From: Flavobacterium gillisiae
Lineage (GTDB): Bacteria; Bacteroidota; Bacteroidia; Flavobacteriales; Flavobacteriaceae
Direction: 5' to 3'
Assembly (NCBI RefSeq): GCF_900107635.1
Contig: NZ_FNRD01000005.1
Coordinates: 62,001 to 126,000, forward strand
DNA length: 64,000 nt
How positions within the stretch are numbered: position 1 is the first letter of the stretch; every line of letters begins with the position of its first letter. Of this stretch, positions 36,321 through 45,694 are shown one piece after another. Both the position numbers and the translations under genes were made by a program. The notes beneath the pieces are model-generated. The model worked only from the letters and a program-made list of their open reading frames with translations. It was not told where the DNA came from and did no database searches.

Positions 36321-36951
36321 AACTGCTTTTGTACTGTTGGCAGGAGGAAAATCCGAAAGAATGGGTTTCCCCAAAGGATTATTGCTGTATAATAAAACGT
36401 TTTGGATTTTAGAACAGCTCAATAGAATCGCAAATTCATCTATTACAACAGTTTATATTGGCCTAGGTCATTATCACGAAAATTATTTTACCGCAGTTCC
36501 CTGGTTTAAAGACGCGCAAAACCGTTTTGTAAAATACAATGATTTAAAAGTCAAAGTTATTGTAAACACCACAGCCAAAAAGGGATCTTTTTCGACTTTA
36601 CAAGCCGTTTTGGCACAAATTCCCGAAAATCAAACTGTTTTAATTCAGCCGATTGATGTTCCTATTTTGAATACCGGAGAGTTAGAACAAATAATTAGGA
36701 CTACCAATATGATTGTGCAACCGCAATTCGAAGGAAAAAATGGGCATCCCATTCAGTTATCAGCTATGTTTTGGAATCCGTTGTTGCAATTAAATACAGC
36801 AAACGAAAATTCTAGATTGGATTTTCAAATCAAAAAAAAGAATCCTGAACAGTGTACCGTAGTTGCTGTTCAGGATTCTTCTGTAATTGGTAATCTCAAT
36901 ACGCCTTCAGATTGGGAAAATTATACTCAAAATGCTAAAATTGTGGTCTAA
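36310..36951 (+). CDS. MocA-like molybdenum cofactor cytidylyltransferase
   Basis: 213 residues of the MobA-like NTP-transferase fold: signature FVLLAGGKSERMGFPKGLLL at the N-terminus and the metal-binding region QPIDVPIL near residue 115. MocA converts Mo-molybdopterin to the cytidine dinucleotide form used by this enzyme class. It overlaps xdhC by 11 bases. A perfect 12-base inverted repeat (AATCCTGAACAG) lies inside its coding sequence at 36841-36877. Confidence 0.85.
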   Translation: MENKTAFVLLAGGKSERMGFPKGLLLYNKTFWILEQLNRIANSSITTVYIGLGHYHENYFTAVPWFKDAQNRFVKYNDLKVKVIVNTTAKKGSFSTLQAVLAQIPENQTVLIQPIDVPILNTGELEQIIRTTNMIVQPQFEGKNGHPIQLSAMFWNPLLQLNTANENSRLDFQIKKKNPEQCTVVAVQDSSVIGNLNTPSDWENYTQNAKIVV

Positions 36952-37047
36952 GATATCACTTTTTTGGATATCCAGAAACTGATACGATCCCATATTTAAA
37001 TGCAATCAAGCGCCCAAACCTTCTGCAACGGCTCTTAACAATAGTTT

Positions 37048-37554
37048 TTATTTAATATCCTGCATTTTAGTAAACAACATAACCTTTTCATTTTGCACTA
37101 ATTTCAAGAATCTTCCTGTCACTTCTTTACTTTCTCCAATTTGTTTATCCTCAACAATATATTTCCATTCTCCCTTTTCAAAAGTGTATGTATAACCACC
37201 CATTGAACCTTGTTTTTCAATTTCACCATTTGACAAAATCAAATCTGGATTGTTACTTTCGTTTTTAGGCTTGTTCCAAGTTGAATATCTTACCTCTTGA
37301 TTATTCATTATATCTATTCTAACTATAAATTTTTCATTTTGACAATGAATTACATTTTTACTTACATTTAATTCTGCATCATATTTTTGATCTACAGTTT
37401 TATTTTCTTTCGCAGAAACTTCTTTTTCTCTTTTTTCTAACGCTACTTCTTTTATCGAAAGTTCATCTTCCTTTGCTAATGCATCCGTTTTTTTTCCTGA
37501 ATTATTACAAGATAAAAGTAAAAGTGTTGTAATTGCTAATATAAATTTTTTCAT
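37048..37554 (-). CDS. Putative lipoprotein, unknown function
   Basis: 168 residues with a lipoprotein signal (FILAITTLLLLSC, Cys as lipidation site) followed by a charged helix-forming stretch (residues about 25-55, rich in Glu and Lys) and a beta-rich domain. No family recognised. It follows the cytochrome c gene by 73 bases on the same strand and may be co-expressed. Confidence 0.7.
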   Translation of the reverse strand: MKKFILAITTLLLLSCNNSGKKTDALAKEDELSIKEVALEKREKEVSAKENKTVDQKYDAELNVSKNVIHCQNEKFIVRIDIMNNQEVRYSTWNKPKNESNNPDLILSNGEIEKQGSMGGYTYTFEKGEWKYIVEDKQIGESKEVTGRFLKLVQNEKVMLFTKMQDIK

Positions 37555-37627
37555 TTTTTTTCTAATTTTAATGCTTTTGACTCAAAATTATTGCTAACGA
37601 TTTAAGTGTTAGCGACTTTTTTCGTTC

Positions 37628-38041
37628 TTATCTTAATTTTTTTACCATTTCTGGTGTTACCACCGATTTGTTGTTTCCCCAATTCCCATACACATACGTA
37701 AGAACATCTGCGACTTGTTGATCTGTCAGTTCTTGTTTTGGCATTGGCGTAGTATATTTTTTCCCGTTGACTGTAATGGGACCATTCGAACCATTCAAAA
37801 TCTGTTCGATAGCTCTGTTAACATCTGCGTTCAAGTAATCAGACTTTGCTAATGGCGGAAAAGCACCCGAAATTCCGGCACCATTCATTTGATGACATGA
37901 CATACATACTTTGTTGTAAACCAATTTCCCTTTACTAACTTGTTGCTCTGGACTGCTTTTTATAGTTAAGTACTCGACTGGAGTATTGAAACTGAACAAC
38001 ATAAAGGTGAGAACTGAGATTCCTAAAATATATTTTTTCAT
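37628..38041 (-). CDS. Periplasmic c-type cytochrome
   Basis: 137 residues with a signal peptide (ILGISVLTFMLFSFNTP) and a single class I heme motif CMSCH around residue 47; MPKQELTDQ carries the probable Met axial ligand. It is encoded next to the IorAB molybdoenzyme locus although on the opposite strand. IorAB-type enzymes use a cytochrome c as electron acceptor, so this protein is the likely partner; that link is inference from position. Confidence 0.9.
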   Translation of the reverse strand: MKKYILGISVLTFMLFSFNTPVEYLTIKSSPEQQVSKGKLVYNKVCMSCHQMNGAGISGAFPPLAKSDYLNADVNRAIEQILNGSNGPITVNGKKYTTPMPKQELTDQQVADVLTYVYGNWGNNKSVVTPEMVKKLR

Positions 38042-38160
38042 AATTTAACTGGATTAGAATGGTTGATTTTAATTTAAAACAGAGGTTTCAAAAACTAAGC
38101 CATTGTTTAAAAAGAGAACTGACTAGGTAATTTTCATTTATCGAAAGGTAATATTAAGTA

Positions 38161-38260
38161 GATAAACGGAGTTGAAAGGCAAGGTAATCAAGTCGCCTAT
38201 AGAAGTAGTTGTGATAAATGTACCTGCTTTGTTTTCTCTGAAATGAGGTAGAAACTGTTG
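38161..38260 (-). pseudogene. 100-base duplicated fragment of the SDR gene
   Basis: These 100 bases match 39083-39182, an internal part of the short-chain dehydrogenase gene at 38706-39518, at 94 of 100 positions. The fragment lies outside any gene and is an orphan copy 922 bases from its source in the same orientation. It is a partial duplication, either left from a decayed tandem duplicate or captured by repair. Confidence 0.85.
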
Positions 38261-38357
38261 TACTCGCGTTCAATCATAATAAATGTTGCATTTTTTAAAT
38301 AATCACATTTTTTTAAACTTAGTGCATCAAAATAGCACAAATCAACTAATTTGCATA

Positions 38358-38645
38358 GTGAACAAATCAGTAGACATAGCATCTATTTTTCCAAAAAACC
38401 TATTTTGCGATATGGACTATAATAAACTTAATCTTTCAAGAGACAAGGAAATTATAATCCCTAGAGCTTTGTACGCTACAACTCCAGATACTTTTGAGGA
38501 GGATATTAAAAAATCAGAAAATTTATATTCATCCAAAATGATTGTAAAATATCTAAAACAAACGACCGAAAATGTCAGCAACAAAATTTGTTTGTTAGTG
38601 GCAAAACGATACAATGTTGAACCATTCGTTCGCTTTTCGTTATAA
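38358..38645 (+). CDS. Small DUF6922-like protein
   Basis: About 95 residues from a GTG at 38358; an ATG at 38283 in frame would add 25 poorly conserved-looking residues. The segment IFPKNLFCDMDYNKLNLSRDKEIIIPRALYA resembles DUF6922 proteins, whose pattern is F-W-D-x-D ... D ... IIxRVL. Such short proteins occur as singletons in Bacteroidota, often near nucleotidyltransferase genes; none is here. Function unknown. Confidence 0.5.
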   Translation: MNKSVDIASIFPKNLFCDMDYNKLNLSRDKEIIIPRALYATTPDTFEEDIKKSENLYSSKMIVKYLKQTTENVSNKICLLVAKRYNVEPFVRFSL

Positions 38646-38705
38646 AAAATAAAAGTAGTTTCTCCAGCAATTAACAAAATCATTTCTCAATTACAAAGCA
38701 TACCA

Positions 38706-39518
38706 TTACTTTTTATAAAAAACATTTTCAATTCCTTGTCTAAAAGCTTCGTCGCCTACTTCATTTCGTTGTGCATACATTGCTTTTGCATCATTTCCAG
38801 CAACATATCTTAAGGTAGATTTTCCATCGGTAGCGGCTTCATAAACCACATCTGCAATTTGGGCTGCAGTCGAATAGTCTTTAGCTCTTTCAGGATCGAT
38901 AAAAACCGATAAGACTTTGTTCATCTGTTCGTTATAAGCTTCGTGTTGTGTCATCACCAAGGAACGACCAGCAAAATCGGTAGCAATTCCGCCGGGTGAA
39001 ACCGTTTTTACCGTTATTCCAAATTCTTTAAGTTCAAAAGCTAAACTTTCGCTAAATCCTTCCAAAGCCCATTTTGTAGCGTGATACACGGAGTTGAAAG
39101 GCAAGGTAATCAGGCCACCAATAGAAGTAGTTGTGATAAATGTACCTGCTTTGTTTTCTCTAAAATGAGGTAGAAACTGTTGCGTAACACGCATTACACC
39201 TAAAAGATTCGTATTAATTTGATTGGTTAACTGCTCATCAGACGCTCCTTCAAATGGACCGGCTAATCCGTAACCTGCATTATTAAAAACCACATCTATT
39301 TTCGAAATAGATAGTGCTTTTTGAACCGTTTCTTGTACTTGCGCAACATTAGTAACGTCCATTGACAGTAAGGTTATATTCGCTATGGCTGCTAGTTCTG
39401 TTTCATTCTCCGGTTTACGCATGGTAGCTAGTACATTCCAACCGTTTTTTGCAAAAAGCAAAGCCGTAGCTTTTCCTAAACCTGATGAAGCTCCTGTGAT
39501 AAAAATTGTTTTACTCAT
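38706..39518 (-). CDS. SDR family oxidoreductase
   Basis: 270-residue classical short-chain dehydrogenase: cofactor motif TGASSGLG near residue 8, NNAGYG, and the catalytic Tyr-x3-Lys in YHATKWALEG. It should reduce or oxidise a carbonyl/alcohol with NAD(P). An AraC-type regulator is encoded 179 bases upstream on the same strand. Part of its sequence is duplicated at 38161-38260. Confidence 0.93.
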   Translation of the reverse strand: MSKTIFITGASSGLGKATALLFAKNGWNVLATMRKPENETELAAIANITLLSMDVTNVAQVQETVQKALSISKIDVVFNNAGYGLAGPFEGASDEQLTNQINTNLLGVMRVTQQFLPHFRENKAGTFITTTSIGGLITLPFNSVYHATKWALEGFSESLAFELKEFGITVKTVSPGGIATDFAGRSLVMTQHEAYNEQMNKVLSVFIDPERAKDYSTAAQIADVVYEAATDGKSTLRYVAGNDAKAMYAQRNEVGDEAFRQGIENVFYKK

Positions 39519-39697
39519 AATCGTTTTGTTTTATTTGTTATTGTTTAACAGCTGTTTTTAATCAATACTAGCTCCTACTTATGCCCGATTGTCAGAGGCA
39601 AAAGCAACTATTATTGTAGATAAAAAAAGCGGAATATTAAATTTTAAGAAGATTATTATCCTCTATTTCTGTTTTAATTTTGAAGATAAAAGACTTT

Positions 39698-40612
39698 CTA
39701 ATTCAAACTTTGTCTGAATTCATTTGGACTCATTGCCGTTTTCTTTTTGAACATTTTACTAAAGTACTGCGGATATTCGAATCCCAAACCATAAGCGATT
39801 TCACTGGCACTCTCATTGGAATTCAGTAATTGATTTTTGGCTTTTTCGATTATAAATTGATGAATATGGTCTTGTGTACTTTGGCCTGTTTCTTTTCGCA
39901 ACAAATCACTCAAATATTTGGGAGACATATTCATGGCTTCACCGCAATATTGGACTGTTGGAATCCCTAATTCGATTTGTTTATTGGCTTTGTAATATTC
40001 CTTTATTACTTGCTCAAATTGACTCACAAAATCTTGATTCAGATTGGTTCGCGTAAAGAACTGACGATCATAAAATCGAACGCAGTAATTGAGTAATAAT
40101 TCTAGGTTCGAAATGATTAGCGTTTGACTGTGTGCATCGATATTACTGTTGTATTCACGTTCGATTTTTTCAGCAATTTCAGTTACTGTTTTTCTTTCTT
40201 CGTCCGAAAGATGCAGCGCTTCATTAGACGAATATCCAAAAAAGGAATACTGCTCAATCTTCTTTCCTAATTCTGATTTTCGAATTAAATCAGGGTGAAA
40301 GACGATGCTCCAACCAGTATCTTCACGATTTACATTTTGTTTTTCGACTTCTAAAACTTGATTTGGTGCCATAAAAACCATTGAACCTTCTTGGTAATCA
40401 TAGGAGTTTCTGCCGTAATTGGTGATGGTAAAAGGGCAATTGTCTTTCAGACTAATTTGGTACAAGCCAACAGAATATTTGAATTTTTCAATTTCTAAAT
40501 CTTTCAACTCTTTGGCCAAACGAACTACCGAAACCAATGGATGCTTTGGCTTTGGCATACCAAAAAAAGCATGTAATTCTGAAATGGTGTTTATGGTGAT
40601 GATCTCTTTCAT
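39698..40612 (-). CDS. AraC family transcriptional regulator
   Basis: 304 residues: an N-terminal cupin-like sensing half (YQEGSMVFMAPNQVLEV) and a C-terminal AraC double helix-turn-helix ending IAYGLGFEYPQYFSKMFKKKTAMSPNEFRQ. It begins 15 bases after the stop of the metallo-hydrolase gene, so both are probably on one transcript, with the SDR gene downstream a likely target. Confidence 0.93.
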   Translation of the reverse strand: MKEIITINTISELHAFFGMPKPKHPLVSVVRLAKELKDLEIEKFKYSVGLYQISLKDNCPFTITNYGRNSYDYQEGSMVFMAPNQVLEVEKQNVNREDTGWSIVFHPDLIRKSELGKKIEQYSFFGYSSNEALHLSDEERKTVTEIAEKIEREYNSNIDAHSQTLIISNLELLLNYCVRFYDRQFFTRTNLNQDFVSQFEQVIKEYYKANKQIELGIPTVQYCGEAMNMSPKYLSDLLRKETGQSTQDHIHQFIIEKAKNQLLNSNESASEIAYGLGFEYPQYFSKMFKKKTAMSPNEFRQSLN

Positions 40613-40627
40613 GTCTTTCGAATTAAA

Positions 40628-41758
40628 TTATAAATTTTGCCACCAATCACTGTACGAACTATTTCCTTGAATCAAAATCTCCTGTCCGATTTTTGGTGTG
40701 ATTACTTCTAGGTTTAATTGCGTTGCTTTGGCTTGCACGCGCTTTATGGGATCTGTCCAATCGTGCAATGCTAATTTGAAACCTGCCCAATGTATTGGCA
40801 TAATCTTTTTGGCCTGAACATCCACTCCTGCTTGAGCGGTTTCTTCGGGCATCATGTGTATGTCTGACCATTTATCGTTGTACTGCCCACATTCCATTAG
40901 AGCCAAATCAAAAGGGCCGTATTTATCTCCGATTTCTTTGAAATGCGATGCGTAACCACTGTCACCACTAAAATACATACTTTCGTTTTTGGACTGGATT
41001 ACCCACGAACTCCACAAGGTACTTTGGCCATTGTTTAATTTTCTACCAGAAAAATGTTGCGCTGGCGTACATACCAAAGTTAAGCTATCGAATTGAATTT
41101 CTTGCCACCAATCGAGTTCTGATATTCTTGAAGCTGGAATTCCCCAGGCTTTTAGGTGCTCCCCTACTCCTAGCGGTGTATAAAAGTGTTTCGTTTTGTC
41201 TTTTATCTTCATTACGGTTTCATAATCTAGATGGTCGTAATGATCATGCGAAAAAATCACGGCGTCAATATGCGGTAGTTTTTCGATAGCTAAAGGCATT
41301 TCGGCATTAAAACGGTCCGCTCCCAATAATGGATGTGGTGCCGCGACTTTACCAAACATCGGGTCTAGCAAAATCGTTTTACCTTCTATTTGCAGTAAGA
41401 AAGCCGAATGTCCAAACCATACCAATCGTGCTTTGCCTTTGTAATCGGCAACGTCAATCGAATCGATTTTTTGGACTTTCAAATCTTCATTTGGGCGGCC
41501 ATTTGTTACTTTGGTAGTGAAAAAATAATAAGCTACATCCAACTTTTCCGAAAAGCTAAGTTCTTTTGGAACGGCATTGGTATTATTGAATTTTCCGTTT
41601 TTGTACTGTACCGAGTTTTGGTAGACAAGTTGCTGTTCTTTGGATACATCTCCTCCAAAATTGGGATAGAAGTTGGTGAAAGCCAAATAGACAACTACCA
41701 AAAGGCTAATTATTACGAGCGTTAGTATCATGATTCTTTTTATAATTCGTTTCAACAT
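40628..41758 (-). CDS. Membrane-anchored MBL-fold hydrolase (NAPE-PLD/RomA-like)
   Basis: 376 residues. One N-terminal membrane helix (IMILTLVIISLLVVVYLAF) is followed by a metallo-beta-lactamase fold with the metal motif SHDHYDHLD and later CTPAQHFSGR, GDSGY and MPIHWAGF. The arrangement fits N-acyl-phosphatidylethanolamine phospholipase D-like / RomA proteins, which may act on membrane lipids. It should sit on the periplasmic or cytoplasmic face of the inner membrane. Confidence 0.85.
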   Translation of the reverse strand: MLKRIIKRIMILTLVIISLLVVVYLAFTNFYPNFGGDVSKEQQLVYQNSVQYKNGKFNNTNAVPKELSFSEKLDVAYYFFTTKVTNGRPNEDLKVQKIDSIDVADYKGKARLVWFGHSAFLLQIEGKTILLDPMFGKVAAPHPLLGADRFNAEMPLAIEKLPHIDAVIFSHDHYDHLDYETVMKIKDKTKHFYTPLGVGEHLKAWGIPASRISELDWWQEIQFDSLTLVCTPAQHFSGRKLNNGQSTLWSSWVIQSKNESMYFSGDSGYASHFKEIGDKYGPFDLALMECGQYNDKWSDIHMMPEETAQAGVDVQAKKIMPIHWAGFKLALHDWTDPIKRVQAKATQLNLEVITPKIGQEILIQGNSSYSDWWQNL

Positions 41759-41984
41759 TTTGTTCTCAATTATTATAGGACAAAATTAGACGAATTATAT
41801 CCTGTAGCTGTATACTAATTACTTTTCGTTGTATGCTTATTGCTGAATTGGATGTTTTTTGATTTTTATACTTTTAGTTTAAACCTATTTGAGGACAACT
41901 ACATAAGGAGCGGTGAATCAAAGCTAAATAATTACCTTGCAAAAAAATTAGCTTTAAATTAAAACAATAAAAACAAGGCTTAAA

Positions 41985-42548
41985 ATGGAAGAGTATCTAC
42001 AAAAATTTAATCTATTTACCAGTCAAGAAATCACCCACTTCTTAGCTCTTTGTGAATACAGAACGATAAAAAAGAATGATTTTTTCTTGCAACAAGACGA
42101 AATTTGCGACAATCTATCTTATGTGGTGTCGGGGATTTTTCGGTCTTTTTATTATTCGAATGCTGACGACCAAATTACCTATTGTTTTACTTTTCAAAAT
42201 AGTTTACTAATGGCGTACTCGTCGTTTATATCTGGAAACAAATCTCAGGAAAACTTGCAAGCTATTTCCGATTCTGAGATTATTTCGATCCCAAAAAAGA
42301 AGTTGGAAGAGTTAGCCAAGTCAAATACCAAATGGTTAGAATTTTTAAGAATCATTGCAGAAAAAGAGTATGTTGATCTTGAGAGTTGGATTTTCAACCA
42401 TCAAAAAGATAAGGCACAGCAACGTTACTTAGATTTATTGAACAAGCAACCCAAATTAATACAAGAAATACCTTTGCAACACATTGTATCCTACTTAGGA
42501 ATTACCCAAAGGCATCTAAGCCGAATTAGGGCCAATATCACTTATTAG
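41985..42548 (+). CDS. Crp/Fnr family regulator
   Basis: 187 residues: a cyclic-nucleotide-binding-type beta barrel (LSYVVSGIFRSFYY ... SYSSFISG) and a short C-terminal HTH (LQHIVSYLGITQRHLSRIR). Such Bacteroidota members generally lack cAMP-binding residues. It lies 67 bases upstream of an SDR-like gene on the same strand and probably controls it. Confidence 0.9.
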   Translation: MEEYLQKFNLFTSQEITHFLALCEYRTIKKNDFFLQQDEICDNLSYVVSGIFRSFYYSNADDQITYCFTFQNSLLMAYSSFISGNKSQENLQAISDSEIISIPKKKLEELAKSNTKWLEFLRIIAEKEYVDLESWIFNHQKDKAQQRYLDLLNKQPKLIQEIPLQHIVSYLGITQRHLSRIRANITY

Positions 42549-42615
42549 ACAAATGTCCTAGTCCTACTCTTTACGTCCTTCATAAATTTGCATATAATTT
42601 TAAAACAAAAAATAT

Positions 42616-43227
42616 ATGAAAACGATAATCTTAATTGGAGCAAAAGGAAAAATGGGCCAAGCAGCATTAAGCGGCTTAGGAAAACATAAAGTAATCACTG
42701 CAGGACGTTCGGCTGCTGACTACGATTTTCAAGTAGACATCACAAGTGAGGAATCATTAAGAAAGTTATACAAAGAGGTTGGACATTTTGACGCCGTAGT
42801 AAATACTGTTGGAGTTTGTGAATATGCTAATTTCACTGAAATGACCGAAGAACAATGGATGACTACCATTATGAGCAAAATGATGGGGCAAATTAATCTT
42901 GTACGTATTGGTCAAGAATACATTGCTGATAAAGGTTCGTTCACGCTAATTACAGGGATTTTAAATACAAAACCAATTCCGTTTGCAATTGCAGATGCAA
43001 CTACAAGTGGCGCAATAGATACGTTTGTTAAATGTGTAGCTTTTGAAATGCCTCGTGGTATTCGTATCAACTCTATAAACCCAACGGTTCTAGAAGAAGC
43101 TTGGGATGTATATGGTGAAATGATGCCTGGATTTGAACCTGTTCCTGGTAGATTAGTAGGGAAAGCTTTTGAGCGTTCAGTTGATGGTTTCATCACTGGT
43201 CAAGTACTTTTTGTTGATGCTTATTAA
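42616..43227 (+). CDS. Atypical short-chain dehydrogenase-like protein
   Basis: 203 residues of the small SDR type: cofactor loop LIGAKGKMGQAAL near the N-terminus, VDITSEESL and VNTVGVCEYA. The usual catalytic Tyr-x3-Lys is not visible; the corresponding region reads ATTSGAIDTFVKCVAFEMP. So it may use other residues or have lost redox activity. It follows the Crp/Fnr regulator and ends in a strong terminator. Confidence 0.85.
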   Translation: MKTIILIGAKGKMGQAALSGLGKHKVITAGRSAADYDFQVDITSEESLRKLYKEVGHFDAVVNTVGVCEYANFTEMTEEQWMTTIMSKMMGQINLVRIGQEYIADKGSFTLITGILNTKPIPFAIADATTSGAIDTFVKCVAFEMPRGIRINSINPTVLEEAWDVYGEMMPGFEPVPGRLVGKAFERSVDGFITGQVLFVDAY

Positions 43228-43244
43228 TCAATTTTCTAAATAAT

Positions 43245-43280
43245 AAATGGCGTTTGATATTTTAATCAAACGCCATTTTA
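43245..43280 (+). terminator. Intrinsic terminator after the atypical SDR gene
   Basis: AAATGGCGTTTGAT (43245-43258) pairs perfectly with ATCAAACGCCATTT (43265-43278) around a 6-base loop, followed by T and A. Eighteen bases after the stop codon. Confidence 0.85.
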
Positions 43281-43411
43281 TGTTTACTTTCAATTTCAGA
43301 ATTAATTCAGCTGATTTTTATATTCTAAAGCAATCATACTTTGTACTCTAACTATAATTATAGAGATGCTTTCTATGAATAATACTGTAATTTTCTAATG
43401 GACAAGTTTAA

Positions 43412-44356
43412 CTATCCCAAAGTAACTATCACTTTCCCAACAGTTCTTCCTAGTTCTACCTCTCTATGCGCATTTGCCATATCTTCGAAGTCAAAAGTTT
43501 TATAGATGGTAGGTTTGATGGTTCCGTTTTCTAACATTGCTTTCAAGGTATTCATGTCATCTGCACTTGAATGAACTAAAATACTAGATGCATTTTTGTT
43601 TTCTTTTTCGGCTAAAGCTGTTATCGCTTCCGGTAGTTTCATGCCTACAGTGGTTATTACACTTCCGCCATTTCTTAAAACTTTTACTGAATTTTCTAGT
43701 ACTTTACCGCCTTGTGTATCTAGAACAAAATCAACATTCGATAGAACTTCTTCAAAGTTTTGTGTGTGATAATCGATCACTTCATCTGCACCAATAGACA
43801 GTACGAAATCTTTGTTTTTTGCTGAAGCTGTCGTAATTACATGCGCTCCAAAACTTTTTGCGATTTGAATAGCAAAATGACCTACACCACCAGAACCTGC
43901 TTGGATTAAGACTTTGTCGCCTTTGTTTACTTTTCCGGATAAGATTTGTAATGCTGTCAAAGCAGCTAAAGTAGTCGCGGCAGCTTGCTCAAAAGAAACG
44001 TTGCTAGGCATTACTGCCAAATGGGCTTCTGGCGCTGCAACATATTCTGCGTAGGCATTACCAACACCAGGGAAATTCACCATCCCGAATACTTTGTCGC
44101 CTATTTTTAAATTTGTTACTGCTGCACCCACTTCTGTAACTGTACCTGCAATATCCCAACCTAAAATTATTGGTCGCTCTTTGCCGTACAACATGCTCAA
44201 CATATCGTCGTTGTATTTAGGTTTTACATCTGCTGGATTTAGCGAAATTGCTTTTACAGCCACTAACACTTCGTTTTCTTTTATCGTTGGTTTTGCTATA
44301 TCAGCTAGGTACAGATTTTCTGGTCCGCCTGCTTGTTTTAATAATATTGCTTTCAT
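43412..44356 (-). CDS. NADPH:quinone reductase-like zinc-free MDR oxidoreductase
   Basis: 314 residues, medium-chain reductase without zinc ligands. The cofactor loop is AGSGGVGHFAIQIAKSFGAHVI near residue 145. Members reduce quinones or alpha,beta-unsaturated carbonyls. It is the last gene of a six-gene minus-strand operon that starts with the nitroreductase at 48791 and is divergent from hxlR. Confidence 0.92.
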   Translation of the reverse strand: MKAILLKQAGGPENLYLADIAKPTIKENEVLVAVKAISLNPADVKPKYNDDMLSMLYGKERPIILGWDIAGTVTEVGAAVTNLKIGDKVFGMVNFPGVGNAYAEYVAAPEAHLAVMPSNVSFEQAAATTLAALTALQILSGKVNKGDKVLIQAGSGGVGHFAIQIAKSFGAHVITTASAKNKDFVLSIGADEVIDYHTQNFEEVLSNVDFVLDTQGGKVLENSVKVLRNGGSVITTVGMKLPEAITALAEKENKNASSILVHSSADDMNTLKAMLENGTIKPTIYKTFDFEDMANAHREVELGRTVGKVIVTLG

Positions 44357-44403
44357 ACTATTTTTTAATTTGTTTAAACCTTCTTTTTTATGATGATGTG
44401 CTA

Positions 44404-45687
44404 TTACTTCTCATCAACTATTTTACTTGTAATAAGGTCTTCTGGCAATGAAAAGGATTCAATTTTATCACTGAAAAGAATTGGCGCATATAGCGTATTG
44501 CCTTGAATACTGATATCTGCTAAACCTTTTGGAAAAGTTCCTATTTTCTTTCTAGTTTCATCATTAACAAAAAACAAATCACTTACGGTACCACCTGTAA
44601 CCAAATAACCATCTTTAACAACTGCTAATCCATCCAAAGCGCCTAGTTGATAGCTACTTTTAAGCATCGAAAATGTTTTGTCTTTTAGGTTTACTTTATA
44701 CATACTTCCATATTTATCAGCAGTTAAGGATAAAGATAATTCGGCACCAAAATTGGCAATCACTAAAGAATCACCGTCTACAAAAAGTCCGTTTGGATGC
44801 ATAATTTCGGGGGTTTGAAACCAAACCACTAGCTTATTATTTTCGAGAGTGAAAATTTTTCCGCTGGCAATATCAGAAACAAAAACTTGTCCCTCTTTTG
44901 AAATCGCAACGTCATTTAAAGCCATTGCCTCTTTTGAAGAAATACTTTCTATTAACTTGCCTTTTTTTACATCAATTATATGTAACTCTGTTCCATCACC
45001 CACATATAATTTGTCTTGATGAAATGCCAAACCTGCAGGATTATTTAAACCTGTTACCCATTTATAATTATCAACTTTTCCGTCTTTTGTAATTCGACTG
45101 ATGTATCCTTTTTCGTTTTTATTCACATTAGAAACATACAGCCAATTTTCTGTAGGCGATGCTACAATAGATTCAGGCATAGAAAATCCAGTCAATTCCC
45201 AGTTTTTGGTTAATTTATCGGTAGCATTTGTTTTTGCAGTTTCGGTATAATTCACTTCGCTTAATACCTCTTTTAATGCAAATATTCCATTGTTTGCAGC
45301 AGGAAAACCAGTGTACAGACTTAACAAAATCATGGTTTCAGAGATCTCGTTAGGTGTTACGCCTACGTTCAAAGCCGCCTTCATGTGCGATTTTAATTGT
45401 GATGTTGCATTGGCTTGAGTAGTAAGACTTGCGATGATGAGCAGTTCTTTTGTTTTAAAATCCAAACCTGGTCTGTTGTAAATTTCGCCAAAACCATAAC
45501 GAATGATGTATTCTGCCATATCTGGTGACACGCTTTTAAATGCCTCTTCTAGACCTTTTGCAGCACCATCTCCATTAACTTCGTTTACAATTTTTACTCC
45601 AGTTTTATAGTTGTCTTCTTTTGTTGTTTGTGCTATACTTGCAAAAGAGAAAGACAATGCTAAAACTAAAATGATGTACTTTTTCAT
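44404..45687 (-). CDS. Exported fusion of a carboxymuconolactone-decarboxylase-like domain and an SMP-30-type beta-propeller
   Basis: 427 residues. A signal peptide (YIILVLALSFSFASIAQ) is followed by a CMD/AhpD-like helical domain at about 25-145 (RPGLDFKTKELLIIASL, KAALNVGVTPNEISETMIL); the AhpD Cys-x-x-Cys is absent, so it is not a peroxidase of that kind. From about residue 165 to the end a six-bladed beta-propeller of the SMP-30/gluconolactonase or NHL type follows (GLAFHQDKLYVGDG, NGLFVDGDSLVIANFG). A periplasmic lactone or small-molecule role is plausible. It lies 7 bases after the acetolactate decarboxylase-like gene. Confidence 0.85.
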   Translation of the reverse strand: MKKYIILVLALSFSFASIAQTTKEDNYKTGVKIVNEVNGDGAAKGLEEAFKSVSPDMAEYIIRYGFGEIYNRPGLDFKTKELLIIASLTTQANATSQLKSHMKAALNVGVTPNEISETMILLSLYTGFPAANNGIFALKEVLSEVNYTETAKTNATDKLTKNWELTGFSMPESIVASPTENWLYVSNVNKNEKGYISRITKDGKVDNYKWVTGLNNPAGLAFHQDKLYVGDGTELHIIDVKKGKLIESISSKEAMALNDVAISKEGQVFVSDIASGKIFTLENNKLVVWFQTPEIMHPNGLFVDGDSLVIANFGAELSLSLTADKYGSMYKVNLKDKTFSMLKSSYQLGALDGLAVVKDGYLVTGGTVSDLFFVNDETRKKIGTFPKGLADISIQGNTLYAPILFSDKIESFSLPEDLITSKIVDEK

Positions 45688-45694
45688 AATCTTC

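Noticed and set aside
38197..38382. 61-codon minus-strand frame beside the SDR fragment
   Set aside because: It overlaps the duplicated fragment in a different frame from the SDR gene and has no independent support.
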